A DNA stretch of 64,000 bases from Bacteroides sp. (GTDB lineage: Bacteria > Bacteroidota > Bacteroidia > Bacteroidales > Bacteroidaceae), in NCBI GenBank assembly GCA_017472925.1, contig JAFUNS010000017.1, positions 1 to 64,000 of the forward strand, given 5' to 3'. Below, in pieces: positions 7,777-16,850 of this stretch; within the stretch, counting starts at the first letter, position 1; every line of letters begins with the position of its first letter. A model generated the notes under the pieces. That model had not been told where the DNA came from. It was given only the letters and a program-made list of their open reading frames with translations, and did no database searches. A program made the position numbers and the translations under genes.

Positions 7777-8940
7777 TTATGCTAATTCTTCTGATGTAAT
7801 TCCTTTAGGAAGTTCCCTACAATTATATCGTGATGCCATAATCTCGCCATAAGCACCGGCCGAACGTAGGGCGAATAGGTCGCCACGGTGAACCTTGTTT
7901 AAGTCAACTGATTTTAAGAACACGTCACTCGATTCGCAGATGGGACCAACTACATCATAAGTCTCCTCGGCCTCATTGGAAGTAAGATTCTCTATACGAT
8001 GATAGGCTTGATAGAGGGCAGGGCGGATAAGGTCGGTCATGCCTGCATCGAGGATAGCAAATTGCTTTCCTGTTCCTTGCTTTACATAAGTCACTCTACT
8101 GATGAGGCTGCCACATTGTGCCACAACAGCTCGTCCCAATTCAAAATGAAGAGTTTGACCTGGCAACAAATGCAAATGCTTGTGATAAGTAGCAAAGAAA
8201 TCGGCAAAGTTCGGGATAGGGAAATGATTCGGATGATGATAGTCAATTCCCAAACCACCGCCTACGTTGATGTGTTCACATACAATGTGGTGTTTCAACA
8301 ATCTATCTTGCAATTCATTCACACGATTACAAAGCGCTACAAAATCATCCATTTCCAATATTTGTGAACCGATATGGAAATGAAGGCCCACAAACTTTAT
8401 GTTCTTCATTTGTTGAGCCTGCTCGATAACCGGTATCATATCGTCCATAGTGATGCCGAACTTGTTTTCGGCTAACCCTGTGGTGATATTGGCATGGGTA
8501 TGTGCTCCCACATTAGGATTGATGCGGAAGGCTACATGAGCAATCTTTCCCTTAGCAGCGGCCAATTCATTAATCACTTCCAATTCGGGAATTGATTCTA
8601 CATTGAAGCAGAATATGTCATGATCCAAGCTATAATTGATTTCCTTATCAGTTTTTCCTACACCGGCAAATACAATCTTCTTGTTTGGAAAACCTGCTTC
8701 TACCGAGGCTCTTACTTCGCCACCGCTTACACAATCGGCACCTAATCCGGCTTCGCGTATCACCTTCAATACTTTAGGATTGGCATTGGCTTTGATGGCA
8801 TAATGTACCACAAAGTTCTCGTATTTCCCTGCTTCCCGATTGATGGTACTTAGTGTGTTACGTAATACATCCAAATCGTAGTAATAGAAAGGGGTTTCTA
8901 CTTGCTTGAACTTTTCAATGGGAAATGTTCCTTTAATCAT
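7777..8940 (-). CDS. lysA: Diaminopimelate decarboxylase
   Basis: 387 aa, PLP-dependent fold-type III enzyme that decarboxylates meso-diaminopimelate to L-lysine, the last step of lysine synthesis. The PLP lysine is in HYAIKANANP (K50). GGEVRAS, HFHIGSQI, the glycine loop VGGGLGIDY and the C-terminal CESSDVF, which contributes the active-site cysteine from the other subunit, are all present. It lies downstream of lysC, the first enzyme of the aspartate pathway. The 153-bp gap between them carries a long inverted repeat, so co-transcription is likely but may be modulated. A terminator follows. Confidence 0.95.
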   Translation of the reverse strand: MIKGTFPIEKFKQVETPFYYYDLDVLRNTLSTINREAGKYENFVVHYAIKANANPKVLKVIREAGLGADCVSGGEVRASVEAGFPNKKIVFAGVGKTDKEINYSLDHDIFCFNVESIPELEVINELAAAKGKIAHVAFRINPNVGAHTHANITTGLAENKFGITMDDMIPVIEQAQQMKNIKFVGLHFHIGSQILEMDDFVALCNRVNELQDRLLKHHIVCEHINVGGGLGIDYHHPNHFPIPNFADFFATYHKHLHLLPGQTLHFELGRAVVAQCGSLISRVTYVKQGTGKQFAILDAGMTDLIRPALYQAYHRIENLTSNEAEETYDVVGPICESSDVFLKSVDLNKVHRGDLFALRSAGAYGEIMASRYNCRELPKGITSEELA

Positions 8941-8987
8941 ATAAATAATTGATTATGTGTGATAAGTATATGCGCTGATTTCTATTT

Positions 8988-9071
8988 TAGGCACGGATTA
9001 CACGGATTTCACGGAATAAGATGATGTCTATTATTTATAAGGACCGTGTTAATCTGTGTAATCCGTGCCTA
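8988..9071. repeat. Long inverted repeat, TAGGCACGGATTACACGG type, copy 1
   Basis: A 21-nt arm at 8988-9008 pairs with 9051-9071, with one G-U position, and inner CACGG/CCGTG segments extend the stem. The same arms recur at 36968-37050. It lies between lysC and lysA and would form a strong stem in their shared transcript. Confidence 0.85.
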
Positions 9072-9093
9072 ATTATAAATGATACTTCACAGA

Positions 9094-10410
9094 TTAATGA
9101 TTGAACAAATGCTTGCTGAGTGATTGCAATGCTTCTTTCTTGTCCGATTCGCGGATAAGGAAGGAAATGTTATAGTTGCTACCACCAAACGAAATCATAC
9201 GTACAGGAATGTCGCGCATAGCATCGAGGGCCTTAGCTTCGAAACCAACGTTTTCCCATTCCAAATCACCTACTACGCAAATGATACACATGTCGTGATC
9301 TACGGTTACGGTACCATATTTCTTCAAATCATTCAATATTTCGTTCAGATGCTTGGTGTTATCGATAGATACAGAAACACCGACCTCTGATGTACAAATC
9401 ATGTCAATGGATGTTTGGTAGCTTTCGAAGATTTCGAATACCTTACGAAGGAAACCATAAGCCAATAACATTCGGCCTGACTTGATTTTGATTGCGGTAA
9501 TGTTATCCTTGGCAGCTACGGCTTTGATTTTTCCTTTTTCTGTATCGTTGGAAATCAATGTACCAGGAGCTGTAGGTTCCATGGTGTTGAGCAAACGCAC
9601 TGGAATGTTGGCATACTTGGCCGGTTGAATACAAGTAGGGTGCAAAATTTTGGCACCGAAATAAGCCAACTCGGCTGCTTCTTCAAAGTGCAACTGACGT
9701 ACGGGAGCTGTCTTTTCAACAATACGAGGATCGTTATCGTGCATACCATCGATGTCTGTCCATATTTGGATTTCGTCGGCACCAATAGCGGCACCAATCA
9801 AAGAGGCACTATAGTCGCTACCACCACGTTGAAGATTGTCGATTTCACCATATGCGTTACGACAGATAAATCCTTGAGTAATGTAGATCTCTGCATCAGG
9901 GTAAAGCTCAAGTTGTGCGGCCAATTTGGTTTTGATGTAAGTTGGATCGGGTTCGGCATTCTTATCAGTACGCATGAATTCCAGGGCAGGTAACAATACA
10001 GCTTTAACTCCTTGCTCCTGCAAGTAGTTGGTAACCATGTTGGTAGAGATAAGTTCACCTTGTGCCAAGATAACCTTTTCTTCGAAAAGAGTGAAAATAT
10101 CCTTGGTGTACGAACGGATGTAATTGAATTGTGCCTTGATGAATTCCAATGTCTTTTGTTTGTATTCTTCAGTGCTATATAACTCATTTACATGCTGTTT
10201 GTATTTACTTTCCAACTTATTAATGATTTCATTGGCACCTTCCGGATTCTTTTTGTACAGATAATCCGAGATTTCAACCAAAGTGTTGGTTGTGCCCGAC
10301 ATGGCTGAGAGGACAACAATCTTACGTTCACCATCGGTAATTAACTTGGCTACTTCCTTCATACGTTGTGGAGTACCTACGGATGTACCTCCAAACTTCA
10401 ATACTTTCAT
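9094..10410 (-). CDS. lysC: Aspartate kinase (monofunctional)
   Basis: 438 aa. The enzyme phosphorylates aspartate, the committed step toward lysine, threonine and methionine. The start MKVLKFGGTSVG is the kinase signature, and FICRNAYGEIDNLQRGGSDYSAS is the substrate-binding region. Two ACT domains fill about residues 300-438 (TAIKIKSGRM, CTSEVGVSVSID), so allosteric feedback is expected. There is no homoserine dehydrogenase fusion. It follows ftsE by 37 nt and precedes lysA in the same direction. I see no lysine riboswitch. Confidence 0.95.
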   Translation of the reverse strand: MKVLKFGGTSVGTPQRMKEVAKLITDGERKIVVLSAMSGTTNTLVEISDYLYKKNPEGANEIINKLESKYKQHVNELYSTEEYKQKTLEFIKAQFNYIRSYTKDIFTLFEEKVILAQGELISTNMVTNYLQEQGVKAVLLPALEFMRTDKNAEPDPTYIKTKLAAQLELYPDAEIYITQGFICRNAYGEIDNLQRGGSDYSASLIGAAIGADEIQIWTDIDGMHDNDPRIVEKTAPVRQLHFEEAAELAYFGAKILHPTCIQPAKYANIPVRLLNTMEPTAPGTLISNDTEKGKIKAVAAKDNITAIKIKSGRMLLAYGFLRKVFEIFESYQTSIDMICTSEVGVSVSIDNTKHLNEILNDLKKYGTVTVDHDMCIICVVGDLEWENVGFEAKALDAMRDIPVRMISFGGSNYNISFLIRESDKKEALQSLSKHLFNH

Positions 10411-10447
10411 TTTATCTATTATTTTAAATTATTTAATTCGTATTTAA

Positions 10448-11149
10448 TTATTGTATCATTTCCTCAGATTGACACGCAGATGACTCACAAGTAATATGTT
10501 TGTCTGCAAACCGATATACTTTTCCTGGGTATTCGCTAAGTAAATTCAGGTTGTGTGTAGTCATTAAGATAGCAGAGCCGGATTCGCAAATGTCTCTTAA
10601 CAATTCAACAATCTTTCGTCCTGTTTCTACGTCGAGGTTCCCTGTTGGTTCGTCGGCCAATATCAATTCTGGTTTGTTGAGGATAGCGCGAGCAATCACG
10701 ATGCGTTGTTGTTCGCCACCCGATAGCTCATTGGGCATTTTGTTCCCTTTACCGGTCATCCCAACTAGTTCCAAAACTTCTTCGATACGGTAATCTATTT
10801 CATGCTTGTTCTTCCAACCGGTAGCTCGAAGTACAAATTCCAAATTAGCGTAGATGGTACGATCTGTCAACAATTGGAAGTCTTGAAAGACTATCCCGAT
10901 GCGTCGACGAAGTTCAGGAATATGCTTTTGCTTGATGGTTTTCATGTTATATCCCATGACTTCGGCTTCGCCAGCTTTCACTTCCAATTCTCCATAAAGG
11001 GTTTTCAATAGTGATGTCTTGCCGGAGCCTACTTTACCAATCAAGTAGACAAATTCCCCTTTGTTCAGTTCCAGATTGACATCCTCCAAGATATCGTTGT
11101 CTTGTTGCTGGATGCGTACGTCTTTGTATCGAATCAGTATATCACTCAT
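10448..11149 (-). CDS. ftsE: FtsE-like cell-division ABC ATPase
   Basis: 233 aa ABC ATPase. Walker A is GKVGSGKT (38-45), the signature is LSGGEQQR and Walker B is ELILADEPTGNLD. The compact size and the NLDVETGRKIVELL region match FtsE, which with FtsX controls peptidoglycan hydrolysis at the septum. ftsX is not adjacent, so a LolD or other MacB-type ATPase role cannot be excluded. It lies 9 nt from the hisIE stop and 37 nt before lysC, inside the his-lys transcription unit. That placement next to lysC is familiar from Bacteroides. Confidence 0.75.
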   Translation of the reverse strand: MSDILIRYKDVRIQQQDNDILEDVNLELNKGEFVYLIGKVGSGKTSLLKTLYGELEVKAGEAEVMGYNMKTIKQKHIPELRRRIGIVFQDFQLLTDRTIYANLEFVLRATGWKNKHEIDYRIEEVLELVGMTGKGNKMPNELSGGEQQRIVIARAILNKPELILADEPTGNLDVETGRKIVELLRDICESGSAILMTTHNLNLLSEYPGKVYRFADKHITCESSACQSEEMIQ

Positions 11150-11158
11150 AAATATGGT

Positions 11159-11770
11159 TTAATGTCTTTTCCACGTTGAACTATGACGCTCTTTCAATTC
11201 GCGGGCGAGGTCTTCGATGCGATATCCTTTCGAAGTAAGCAACACGATGAGGTGGTAGATAAGGTCGGCTCCTTCGTAAATGAGTCGTTCATCGGTTCCG
11301 TTGCAAGCTTCGATTACCGCTTCTACGGCTTCTTCGCCTACTTTTTGCGCCATTTTGTTTACGCCACTTTTGAAGAGGCTGGTGGTGTACGAGCCTTCGG
11401 GCATTTCTTCATAGCGCTTGCAGATGAAGTCTTGTAGTTCTTTGATGAACATGATGTCTTGTTTGTTTTCTTCTCCCCAACAAGTATCGGCGCCTGTATG
11501 GCATACGGGACCTACCGGATTCGCCTTTATTAATAAGGTGTCGTTGTCGCAATCCACTTTGATGTCGACTACGTTCAGAAAGTTTCCGCTTTCTTCGCCT
11601 TTTGTCCAGAGGCGGTTCTTGGTGCGGCTGAAGAAGGTAACCTTACCTGTTTCTAAAGTCTTTTGGTAGGCCTCTTCGTTCATGAAACCGAGCATGAGCA
11701 CCTTCTGTGTATAGTTGTCTTGTATGATGGCGGGGATAAGTCCGTTCATCTTTTCGAAATCCAAATTCAT
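11159..11770 (-). CDS. hisI: Bifunctional phosphoribosyl-AMP cyclohydrolase / phosphoribosyl-ATP pyrophosphatase
   Basis: 203 aa HisIE fusion catalysing steps 2 and 3 of histidine synthesis. The N-terminal HisI domain (about 1-110) shows LGFMNEEAYQKTLETGKVTFFSR, DCDNDTLL and CHTGADTCWGE with its zinc-binding cysteines and aspartates. The C-terminal HisE domain (about 111-203) shows the GEEAVEAVIEA helix and EGADLIYHLIVLL. It is separated from hisF by 103 bp containing three 22-nt palindromic repeat units, while the rest of the his genes are tightly packed. Confidence 0.95.
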   Translation of the reverse strand: MNLDFEKMNGLIPAIIQDNYTQKVLMLGFMNEEAYQKTLETGKVTFFSRTKNRLWTKGEESGNFLNVVDIKVDCDNDTLLIKANPVGPVCHTGADTCWGEENKQDIMFIKELQDFICKRYEEMPEGSYTTSLFKSGVNKMAQKVGEEAVEAVIEACNGTDERLIYEGADLIYHLIVLLTSKGYRIEDLARELKERHSSTWKRH

Positions 11771-11802
11771 TGTATCTATTCTTTCTAATGGTTCCTAAAT
11801 TC

Positions 11803-11868
11803 GTAAAACGATGTTTTCTTGTGTGTAAAACGATGTTTTCCTCTTCGTAAAACGACGTTTTCTTGAGG
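11803..11868. repeat. 22-nt-period palindromic repeat array, locus A
   Basis: Three tandem 22-nt units begin at 11803, 11825 and 11847. Each contains GTAAAACGAYGTTTTC followed by a variable 6-nt tail. The array fills the gap between hisF and hisIE inside an operon. The related loci are at 31436 and 55743. Confidence 0.88.
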
Positions 11869-11873
11869 AGAAC

Positions 11874-12629
11874 TCATAGCCTTACATTGATTCCTTGGGC
11901 ACAAAGATAATGCTTTAATTCGGGAATCTTTATTTCTCCGAAGTGAAAAACGCTGGCGGCCAGTGCGGCATCTGCTTTCCCTTCGATGAATGTATCTTTG
12001 AAATGCTCCATTTTTCCGGCTCCTCCCGATGCGATGACGGGGATGGAGAGTATATCGGAAAGGTGGGCGAGGGCTTCGTTGGCATAGCCGGTCTTCACGC
12101 CATCGTGATCCATACTGGTGAAGAGAATCTCACCGGCACCACGTTCGTTGGCTTCTTTGGCCCAATCGAACAGGTATTTGTCGGTTTCTATGCGTCCGCC
12201 ATTCAGATAGCATTTCCATCCTTGGGGCGTTTGTTTGGCATCGATGGCTACTACACAAACTTGTGAGCCAAAGTGTTTGGCTATCTCGTCAATCAATTGC
12301 GGATTCTTGATGGCCGATGAGTTGATGGATACTTTATCGGCGCCGGCACTCAACAGACGGTCAACATCGGACAGCTCGTGGATGCCTCCTCCTACGGTGA
12401 AGGGGATGCTGATGTTGGCGGCCACCCGTTTTACCAAATCGGTAAAGGTCTTGCGGCCTTCGTGACTGGCAGTTATGTCGAGATAAACCAGCTCATCAGC
12501 TCCTTGTTCGCTATAGGCTCGCCCCAATTCTACGGGGTCTCCCGCTTGGCGGAGGTTTACAAAATTGGTTCCTTTTACGGTTTGCCCGTCCTTGATGTCG
12601 AGGCATGGTATGATTCTTTTAGCTAACAT
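11874..12629 (-). CDS. hisF: Imidazole glycerol phosphate synthase, cyclase subunit
   Basis: 251 aa (beta/alpha)8 barrel. It uses ammonia from HisH to close the imidazole ring. The start [15 protein letters not shown] with catalytic D11, the phosphate-binding [26 protein letters not shown] and C-terminal [15 protein letters not shown] are diagnostic; D-containing [14 protein letters not shown] carries the second catalytic aspartate. It lies 9 nt after hisA and forms the HisHF complex with the product of hisH two genes upstream. Confidence 0.97.
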   Translation of the reverse strand: MLAKRIIPCLDIKDGQTVKGTNFVNLRQAGDPVELGRAYSEQGADELVYLDITASHEGRKTFTDLVKRVAANISIPFTVGGGIHELSDVDRLLSAGADKVSINSSAIKNPQLIDEIAKHFGSQVCVVAIDAKQTPQGWKCYLNGGRIETDKYLFDWAKEANERGAGEILFTSMDHDGVKTGYANEALAHLSDILSIPVIASGGAGKMEHFKDTFIEGKADAALAASVFHFGEIKIPELKHYLCAQGINVRL

Positions 12630-12638
12630 AGGCTTCCT

Positions 12639-13358
12639 TTACATAAAACGGTTCAAGTCTTTCATTGTAATTTTTCCTTCGTAAAGTGCTTTCCCAAATA
12701 CAACGGCGGGAATCTTGGCCTCTTGAAGTTTAATGATATCGTCTATCGAGCTTACCCCACCGCTGGCTATGAGGTGCATTTCGGGAAATTGTTGCATGAT
12801 TTGCTTGTACAATTCAATGGAAGGACCTTGCAACATGCCATCGCGACTGATGTCTGTACAAAGTACTTTTCTAATGCCTTCCTTGGTATATCCTTCGAGG
12901 AAAGGCAACAATTCTTGTGTGCTTTCTTCCTTCCATCCGCTTACGGCTATGCGATTATCCTTAGCATCGGCTCCCAAAATGATTTTATCGGCTCCATATT
13001 GATGCAACCATTTCTTGAACAATTCAGGATTCTTGACGGCTATACTTCCAAGCGTAACCATTTGTGCACCATTCTCGAAAGCGATAATCAAGTCTTCGTC
13101 ACTCTTGATGCCCCCTCCAAAATCTATAATCAGTGAAGTGCGGCTTGCTATGGTTTCCAATACCCGATAGTTGACGATATGATGAGAAGCGGCACCATCC
13201 AAATCGACAACATGCAAACGACGGATGCCGTGTGCTTCGAATTCTTTGGCTACTTCCAACGGATTCTCGTTGTATATCTTCTTTGAATTGTAATCGCCTT
13301 GCGACAAACGAACACATTTTCCGTCTATAATGTCGATGGCAGGAATCAATTCTATCAT
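12639..13358 (-). CDS. hisA: ProFAR isomerase
   Basis: 239 aa barrel enzyme, homologous to HisF. It isomerises ProFAR to PRFAR by Amadori rearrangement. [18 protein letters not shown] holds the catalytic aspartate, [12 protein letters not shown] and [12 protein letters not shown] form the first phosphate site, and [13 protein letters not shown] holds the second aspartate. It lies 16 nt after hisH and 9 nt before hisF. Confidence 0.96.
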   Translation of the reverse strand: MIELIPAIDIIDGKCVRLSQGDYNSKKIYNENPLEVAKEFEAHGIRRLHVVDLDGAASHHIVNYRVLETIASRTSLIIDFGGGIKSDEDLIIAFENGAQMVTLGSIAVKNPELFKKWLHQYGADKIILGADAKDNRIAVSGWKEESTQELLPFLEGYTKEGIRKVLCTDISRDGMLQGPSIELYKQIMQQFPEMHLIASGGVSSIDDIIKLQEAKIPAVVFGKALYEGKITMKDLNRFM

Positions 13359-13374
13359 AATTCTTCTCCTTATA

Positions 13375-13965
13375 TTATAGTTCTATAAAATTGCGCAAAA
13401 TACGTTCACCTACCTTACCACTCTTCTCAGGGTGAAACTGAGTGGCATAAAAATTGTCCTTATGCAAGGCCGAGCTATAAGGAAGTATATATTCCGTTTG
13501 TGCAGCTGTATGCTCGTTCAACGGTACGTAGAAGCTATGGACGAAATATACGAACTCTTCTTTCTCGAAGCCTTTGAACAATGCACTATGGGTATTTGTC
13601 AAGGTGTTCCATCCCATGTGAGGCACTTTTTCTTCGTGGCGTGTCGGTTGGAATTTCTTTACATCAATATCGAAGATGCCTAAACAATCGGCATCACCCT
13701 CTTCCGAATGGCTACACATCAATTGCATCCCCAGACAAATGCCCAATACCGGTTGTTTCAAATCTTTAATAAGCAAATCGAGCTTTTGTTCACGAAGATA
13801 GTTCATGGTTGTTTCTGCTTCACCCACTCCTGGAAAAATCACCTTGTCGGCTTTCAATAATGCTTCCTTGTCGGCGGTAATAACAGCTTCCACACCCAAG
13901 CGTCTCAAGGCATAATCTACCGAGTAGATATTCCCTGCATTGTATTTTACGATAGCTATGTTCAT
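13375..13965 (-). CDS. hisH: Imidazole glycerol phosphate synthase, glutaminase subunit
   Basis: 196 aa class I glutamine amidotransferase that supplies ammonia to HisF. The nucleophile is in [10 protein letters not shown], and the histidine and glutamate are in [20 protein letters not shown] forms the oxyanion region. Its ATG overlaps the purU stop by one base (TGATG), showing translational coupling. Confidence 0.96.
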   Translation of the reverse strand: MNIAIVKYNAGNIYSVDYALRRLGVEAVITADKEALLKADKVIFPGVGEAETTMNYLREQKLDLLIKDLKQPVLGICLGMQLMCSHSEEGDADCLGIFDIDVKKFQPTRHEEKVPHMGWNTLTNTHSALFKGFEKEEFVYFVHSFYVPLNEHTAAQTEYILPYSSALHKDNFYATQFHPEKSGKVGERILRNFIEL

Positions 13966-14822
13966 CAGTTAAAGATAACAGTTTTATTCTTATATGTCAA
14001 TACTTTACGGTCGATGTGTTTCAATACGGCACGCGAAAGCACAATTTTTTCTAAGTCCTTACCTTTGCTCACCAAATCCAGAACGGTGTCCTTGTGTGTG
14101 ATTCTTACTACATCTTGTTCGATGATGGGACCCGCATCAAGCTCCGTAGTGACATAATGGCTGGTGGCACCAATAATTTTTACCCCTCTTTCAAATGCAG
14201 CATGGTAGGGTTTGGCACCTACAAAAGCCGGCAAGAATGAATGGTGTATATTAATAATGTGGTTAGGATATGCCTCAATCATCTGTTCGGAGATTACTTG
14301 CATATAGCGTGCCAACACAATGAAACTCACTTTGTGCTTCTTCAGCAATTCCATCTCGGCCTTTTCCTGTTCGACTTTATTTTCTTTGGTGATAGGGAAG
14401 AGGTAGAAAGGAATACCAAAGCGTTCGGCCACATGTTGCAGATCAGAATGGTTACTGATGATAAGTGGAATTTCTACATTCCATTCACCGGCGGTATATC
14501 TAGCCAACATATCGAACAAGCAATGTGACATCTTTGAAACAAATATGGCCATACGAGGTTTTATGTCCGAGAAATACAATTTGAACTTCATGTTGTATTT
14601 TTGGGCATATAATGTATCAAAGTAGTCTTGAATCTTGTCTTTAGGAATTAAGAAATCCTTCAATTCCCATTCTATACGCATGAAGAAAATATTTTCGGCA
14701 TGGTCAACGTATTGATCCAAATATACAATGTTACCTTTATTTATAGTAATAAAGTTGGTTACCTCGGCCAAAATTCCTGGTTGGTCGGGACAATGCAACA
14801 ATAATTTAGCTGTAGTATTCAT
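13965..14822 (-). CDS. purU: Formyltetrahydrofolate deformylase
   Basis: 285 aa. An N-terminal ACT domain (LLLHCPDQPGILAEVTNFI, about 7-80) precedes a formyl-transferase-type hydrolase domain with RYMQVISEQMIE, INIHHSFLPAFVGAKPYH and GATSHYVTTELDAGPII; these carry the Asn-His-Asp catalytic set. It hydrolyses 10-formyl-THF to formate and THF, balancing one-carbon pools. It is the first gene of the purU-hisHAF-hisIE unit. The link to histidine makes sense because AICAR released by HisHF re-enters purine synthesis using 10-formyl-THF. Confidence 0.94.
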   Translation of the reverse strand: MNTTAKLLLHCPDQPGILAEVTNFITINKGNIVYLDQYVDHAENIFFMRIEWELKDFLIPKDKIQDYFDTLYAQKYNMKFKLYFSDIKPRMAIFVSKMSHCLFDMLARYTAGEWNVEIPLIISNHSDLQHVAERFGIPFYLFPITKENKVEQEKAEMELLKKHKVSFIVLARYMQVISEQMIEAYPNHIINIHHSFLPAFVGAKPYHAAFERGVKIIGATSHYVTTELDAGPIIEQDVVRITHKDTVLDLVSKGKDLEKIVLSRAVLKHIDRKVLTYKNKTVIFN

Positions 14823-14999
14823 CTTATTTATTCGATTGTTATCTTTTGAAGGCGCAAAAATAGCGAAATATTACTAATTAACTATATTTTTGAGCAAGAA
14901 GTTTGCAAAAAAGATGAAAATAATGACAAATGAGTGTTTTGCTTAACTCTCATTATTTGTTGGTAAATGAAATTATTTGATGTTTTTTCGTCAAAACCC

Positions 15000-15029
15000 T
15001 TGCGAAATTAAAAATAATGCGTACCTTTG
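15000..15029 (+). promoter_or_regulatory. tRNA operon promoter
   Basis: TTG (15000-15002), 19 nt, TACCTTTG (15022-15029), about 28 nt before tRNA-Asp. Confidence 0.7.
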
Positions 15030-15056
15030 CACTCGCAATCGGAAACGATGCCCAAT

Positions 15057-15133
15057 GGTGTGGTAGTTCAGCTGGTTAGAATACCTGCCTGTCACGCAGG
15101 GGGTCGCGGGTTCGAGTCCCGTCCATACCGCCA
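15057..15133 (+). tRNA. tRNA-Asp (GTC)
   Basis: A full cloverleaf: acceptor GGTGTGG/CCATACC, anticodon stem CCTGC/GCAGG around anticodon GTC, T-arm with GGTTCGAGTCC, and discriminator G with CCA encoded in the DNA. It is the first gene of a two-tRNA unit. Confidence 0.97.
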
Positions 15134-15156
15134 TTCGGAAGAATGAGAATTGGTTT

Positions 15157-15229
15157 GATTCGCTAGCTCAGCAGGTAGAGCACAACACTTTTAATGTTGG
15201 GGTCTTGGGTTCGAGCCCCAAGCGGATCA
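15157..15229 (+). tRNA. tRNA-Lys (TTT)
   Basis: Acceptor GATTCGC pairs with GCGGATC (one T-G), anticodon stem CAACA/TGTTG around TTT, T-arm GGTTCGAGCC. CCA is not encoded. It follows tRNA-Asp by 23 nt. Confidence 0.97.
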
Positions 15230-15230
15230 C

Positions 15231-15270
15231 AAAGAAAGGAGTCACTAATAATTTAGTGACTCCTTTCTTT
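15231..15270 (+). terminator. Terminator of the tRNA-Asp/Lys unit
   Basis: 17-bp perfect stem (15231-15247 with 15254-15270) and a 6-nt loop, directly after tRNA-Lys; the stem itself ends in a T-rich run. Confidence 0.8.
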
Positions 15271-15314
15271 ATTATATTGGATATAAATTCTTTTAATATA
15301 TATCATTTTAAATG

Positions 15315-15791
15315 TTATAAGTAGTTATTATCAAATGAAAAAGGTAGTAGAGCTTTTACACCTTCTATAATAATTGTTTCCTTTTCTCCAAACAATAGAA
15401 TCTTTATGGGGTGCCCGAATCTTTTCTCGGTTTCCATGATTACTTGTCGACAAGCCCCACAGGGGGTAATGGGTGTTTGAGTAAATCCTTCTTGAGATTT
15501 GGCTGCTATGGCCAGCATTTTTACAGGTTGGTCGGGATATTGACTGTTGGCATAAAACAAAGCGGTACGCTCGGCGCAAATACCTGATGGATAAGCAGCA
15601 TTTTCTTGATTGCTACCTGTAATGATTTCATCGTTTGCTAATAGGACAGCTGCTCCCACAGAAAAATGTGAGTATGGAGAATAACTCTTATCTGTTGCTC
15701 GACGGGCGCATTCTATCAAGTGTTGTTCTATTGCAGACAACTCTTCGTAAGTGACCCTTAGATATTTAATTACTATTCTTCCTTCCATCAT
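15315..15791 (-). CDS. cdd: Cytidine deaminase
   Basis: 158 aa homotetrameric-type cytidine deaminase. It converts (deoxy)cytidine to (deoxy)uridine in pyrimidine salvage. The zinc site is visible as CAERTALF (with C and the catalytic E) and TPCGACRQVI (two cysteines); YSHFSVGAAV and NQENAAYPSG bind the nucleoside. A -7 box lies about 26 nt upstream. The second ATG, one codon downstream, is an equal start candidate. Confidence 0.95.
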   Translation of the reverse strand: MMEGRIVIKYLRVTYEELSAIEQHLIECARRATDKSYSPYSHFSVGAAVLLANDEIITGSNQENAAYPSGICAERTALFYANSQYPDQPVKMLAIAAKSQEGFTQTPITPCGACRQVIMETEKRFGHPIKILLFGEKETIIIEGVKALLPFSFDNNYL

Positions 15792-15816
15792 GGTTTAGAG
15801 AGTTTACTTGTTTTTG

Positions 15817-15824
15817 CAAATATA
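15817..15824 (-). promoter_or_regulatory. -7 box of cdd
   Basis: TATATTTG on the minus strand. No clear -33 partner is visible. Confidence 0.45.
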
Positions 15825-15859
15825 CGTTTTTTCTTTGGAAATAGATATTAGTGGACGCA

Positions 15860-15891
15860 TTTGTTTCAACTCTTGATTTGCATTATCTTTG
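15860..15891 (+). promoter_or_regulatory. Promoter of the radical SAM/SPASM gene
   Basis: TTTG (15860-15863), 20 nt, TATCTTTG (15884-15891); the ATG follows 31 nt later. Confidence 0.7.
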
Positions 15892-15922
15892 CGCTGATTA
15901 ATATATTTCTATTTTCATTCTT

Positions 15923-16762
15923 ATGATTACCAGATGTTATCTTGAAATAACGAATGTATGCAATCTTGATTGTGTGTTTTGTCCTAAGACTCGTCGGACA
16001 AAGCATAGGCTTACAATGGATGAATTCGAAACGTTGACAGATAAGTTGAAAGGGCATGTCCGATTCTTGTATTTCCATTTGATGGGAGAACCCTTTCTTC
16101 ATCCTCAATTGTCACAATTTATCTATGTAGCTAAGGAGAAAGGATTTGTACCGGTATTGACAACCAATGGTACGCTCTTATCGGATGCTGAAGATGTTAT
16201 TGCTGCTCATCCACATAAAATTCAGATTTCTTTGCATTCGCACGAAGGAAATGGAAAGGAATCTCCTGAAACCTATATTGAAGAAGTAATGAACTTTGCT
16301 CTGAAAGCTTCAAATCAAGGAATTATAATAATACTTCGTCTATGGAATGAAGGCGGGTATGATTCTGCGAATGAACAGATTCTTCAATTGATAGCACGTT
16401 TTCTGCCACACCCCTGGACGAAACGGAATGACGGATGGAAATTGACTGATAATCTCTATATAGAATTTGATAAGATGTTCGAATGGCCGGATGAAAGTCG
16501 TGATTTTTATACTGATAACAATATATTTTGTTATGCGCTTCGTAACCAGATAGGAGTATTGGTGGATGGGAGCGTTGTTCCTTGTTGTTTAGATCATGAA
16601 GGTGATATGGCTTTAGGAAATTTGTTCGAACAGTCATTTGAAGAAATATTGTCATCAACTCGTGCTTGTTCCATATACGATGGCTTTACTAATCATAAAG
16701 CAGTAGAGACCATGTGTCAACGCTGTGGATATGCAGTACTAACCAAATGTTTCCGCCAATAA
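15923..16762 (+). CDS. Radical SAM protein with C-terminal SPASM-type cysteine cluster
   Basis: 279 aa. The SAM-binding [4Fe-4S] motif is CNLDCVFC near residue 13, followed by LMGEPFLHP and TTNGTLL typical of the AdoMet barrel. C-terminal cysteines in GSVVPCCLDHEGDMALGN and CQRCGYAVLTKCF fit a SPASM or twitch domain holding an auxiliary cluster. Such proteins modify peptides, proteins or tRNA, but there is no precursor peptide or transporter next to it, so the substrate is unknown. It is a single gene with its own consensus promoter. Confidence 0.82.
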   Translation: MITRCYLEITNVCNLDCVFCPKTRRTKHRLTMDEFETLTDKLKGHVRFLYFHLMGEPFLHPQLSQFIYVAKEKGFVPVLTTNGTLLSDAEDVIAAHPHKIQISLHSHEGNGKESPETYIEEVMNFALKASNQGIIIILRLWNEGGYDSANEQILQLIARFLPHPWTKRNDGWKLTDNLYIEFDKMFEWPDESRDFYTDNNIFCYALRNQIGVLVDGSVVPCCLDHEGDMALGNLFEQSFEEILSSTRACSIYDGFTNHKAVETMCQRCGYAVLTKCFRQ

Positions 16763-16850
16763 AACGGGCTTGTAGAGTCACTTCTTTTTAACCTTATATA
16801 CTTTTTGCAAAAAACAAAGGGATAAATGTTTCTATCTATCTAATTTTTTG

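Noticed and set aside
8941-9093. Lysine riboswitch before lysA, or before lysC
   Set aside because: The only structure is the dispersed inverted repeat. It lacks the lysine riboswitch core, and the region before lysC is only 260 bp of ftsE sequence and a short gap.
11803-11868. CRISPR array
   Set aside because: The repeated part is a palindrome, the variable part is only about 6 nt, and no cas genes are present.
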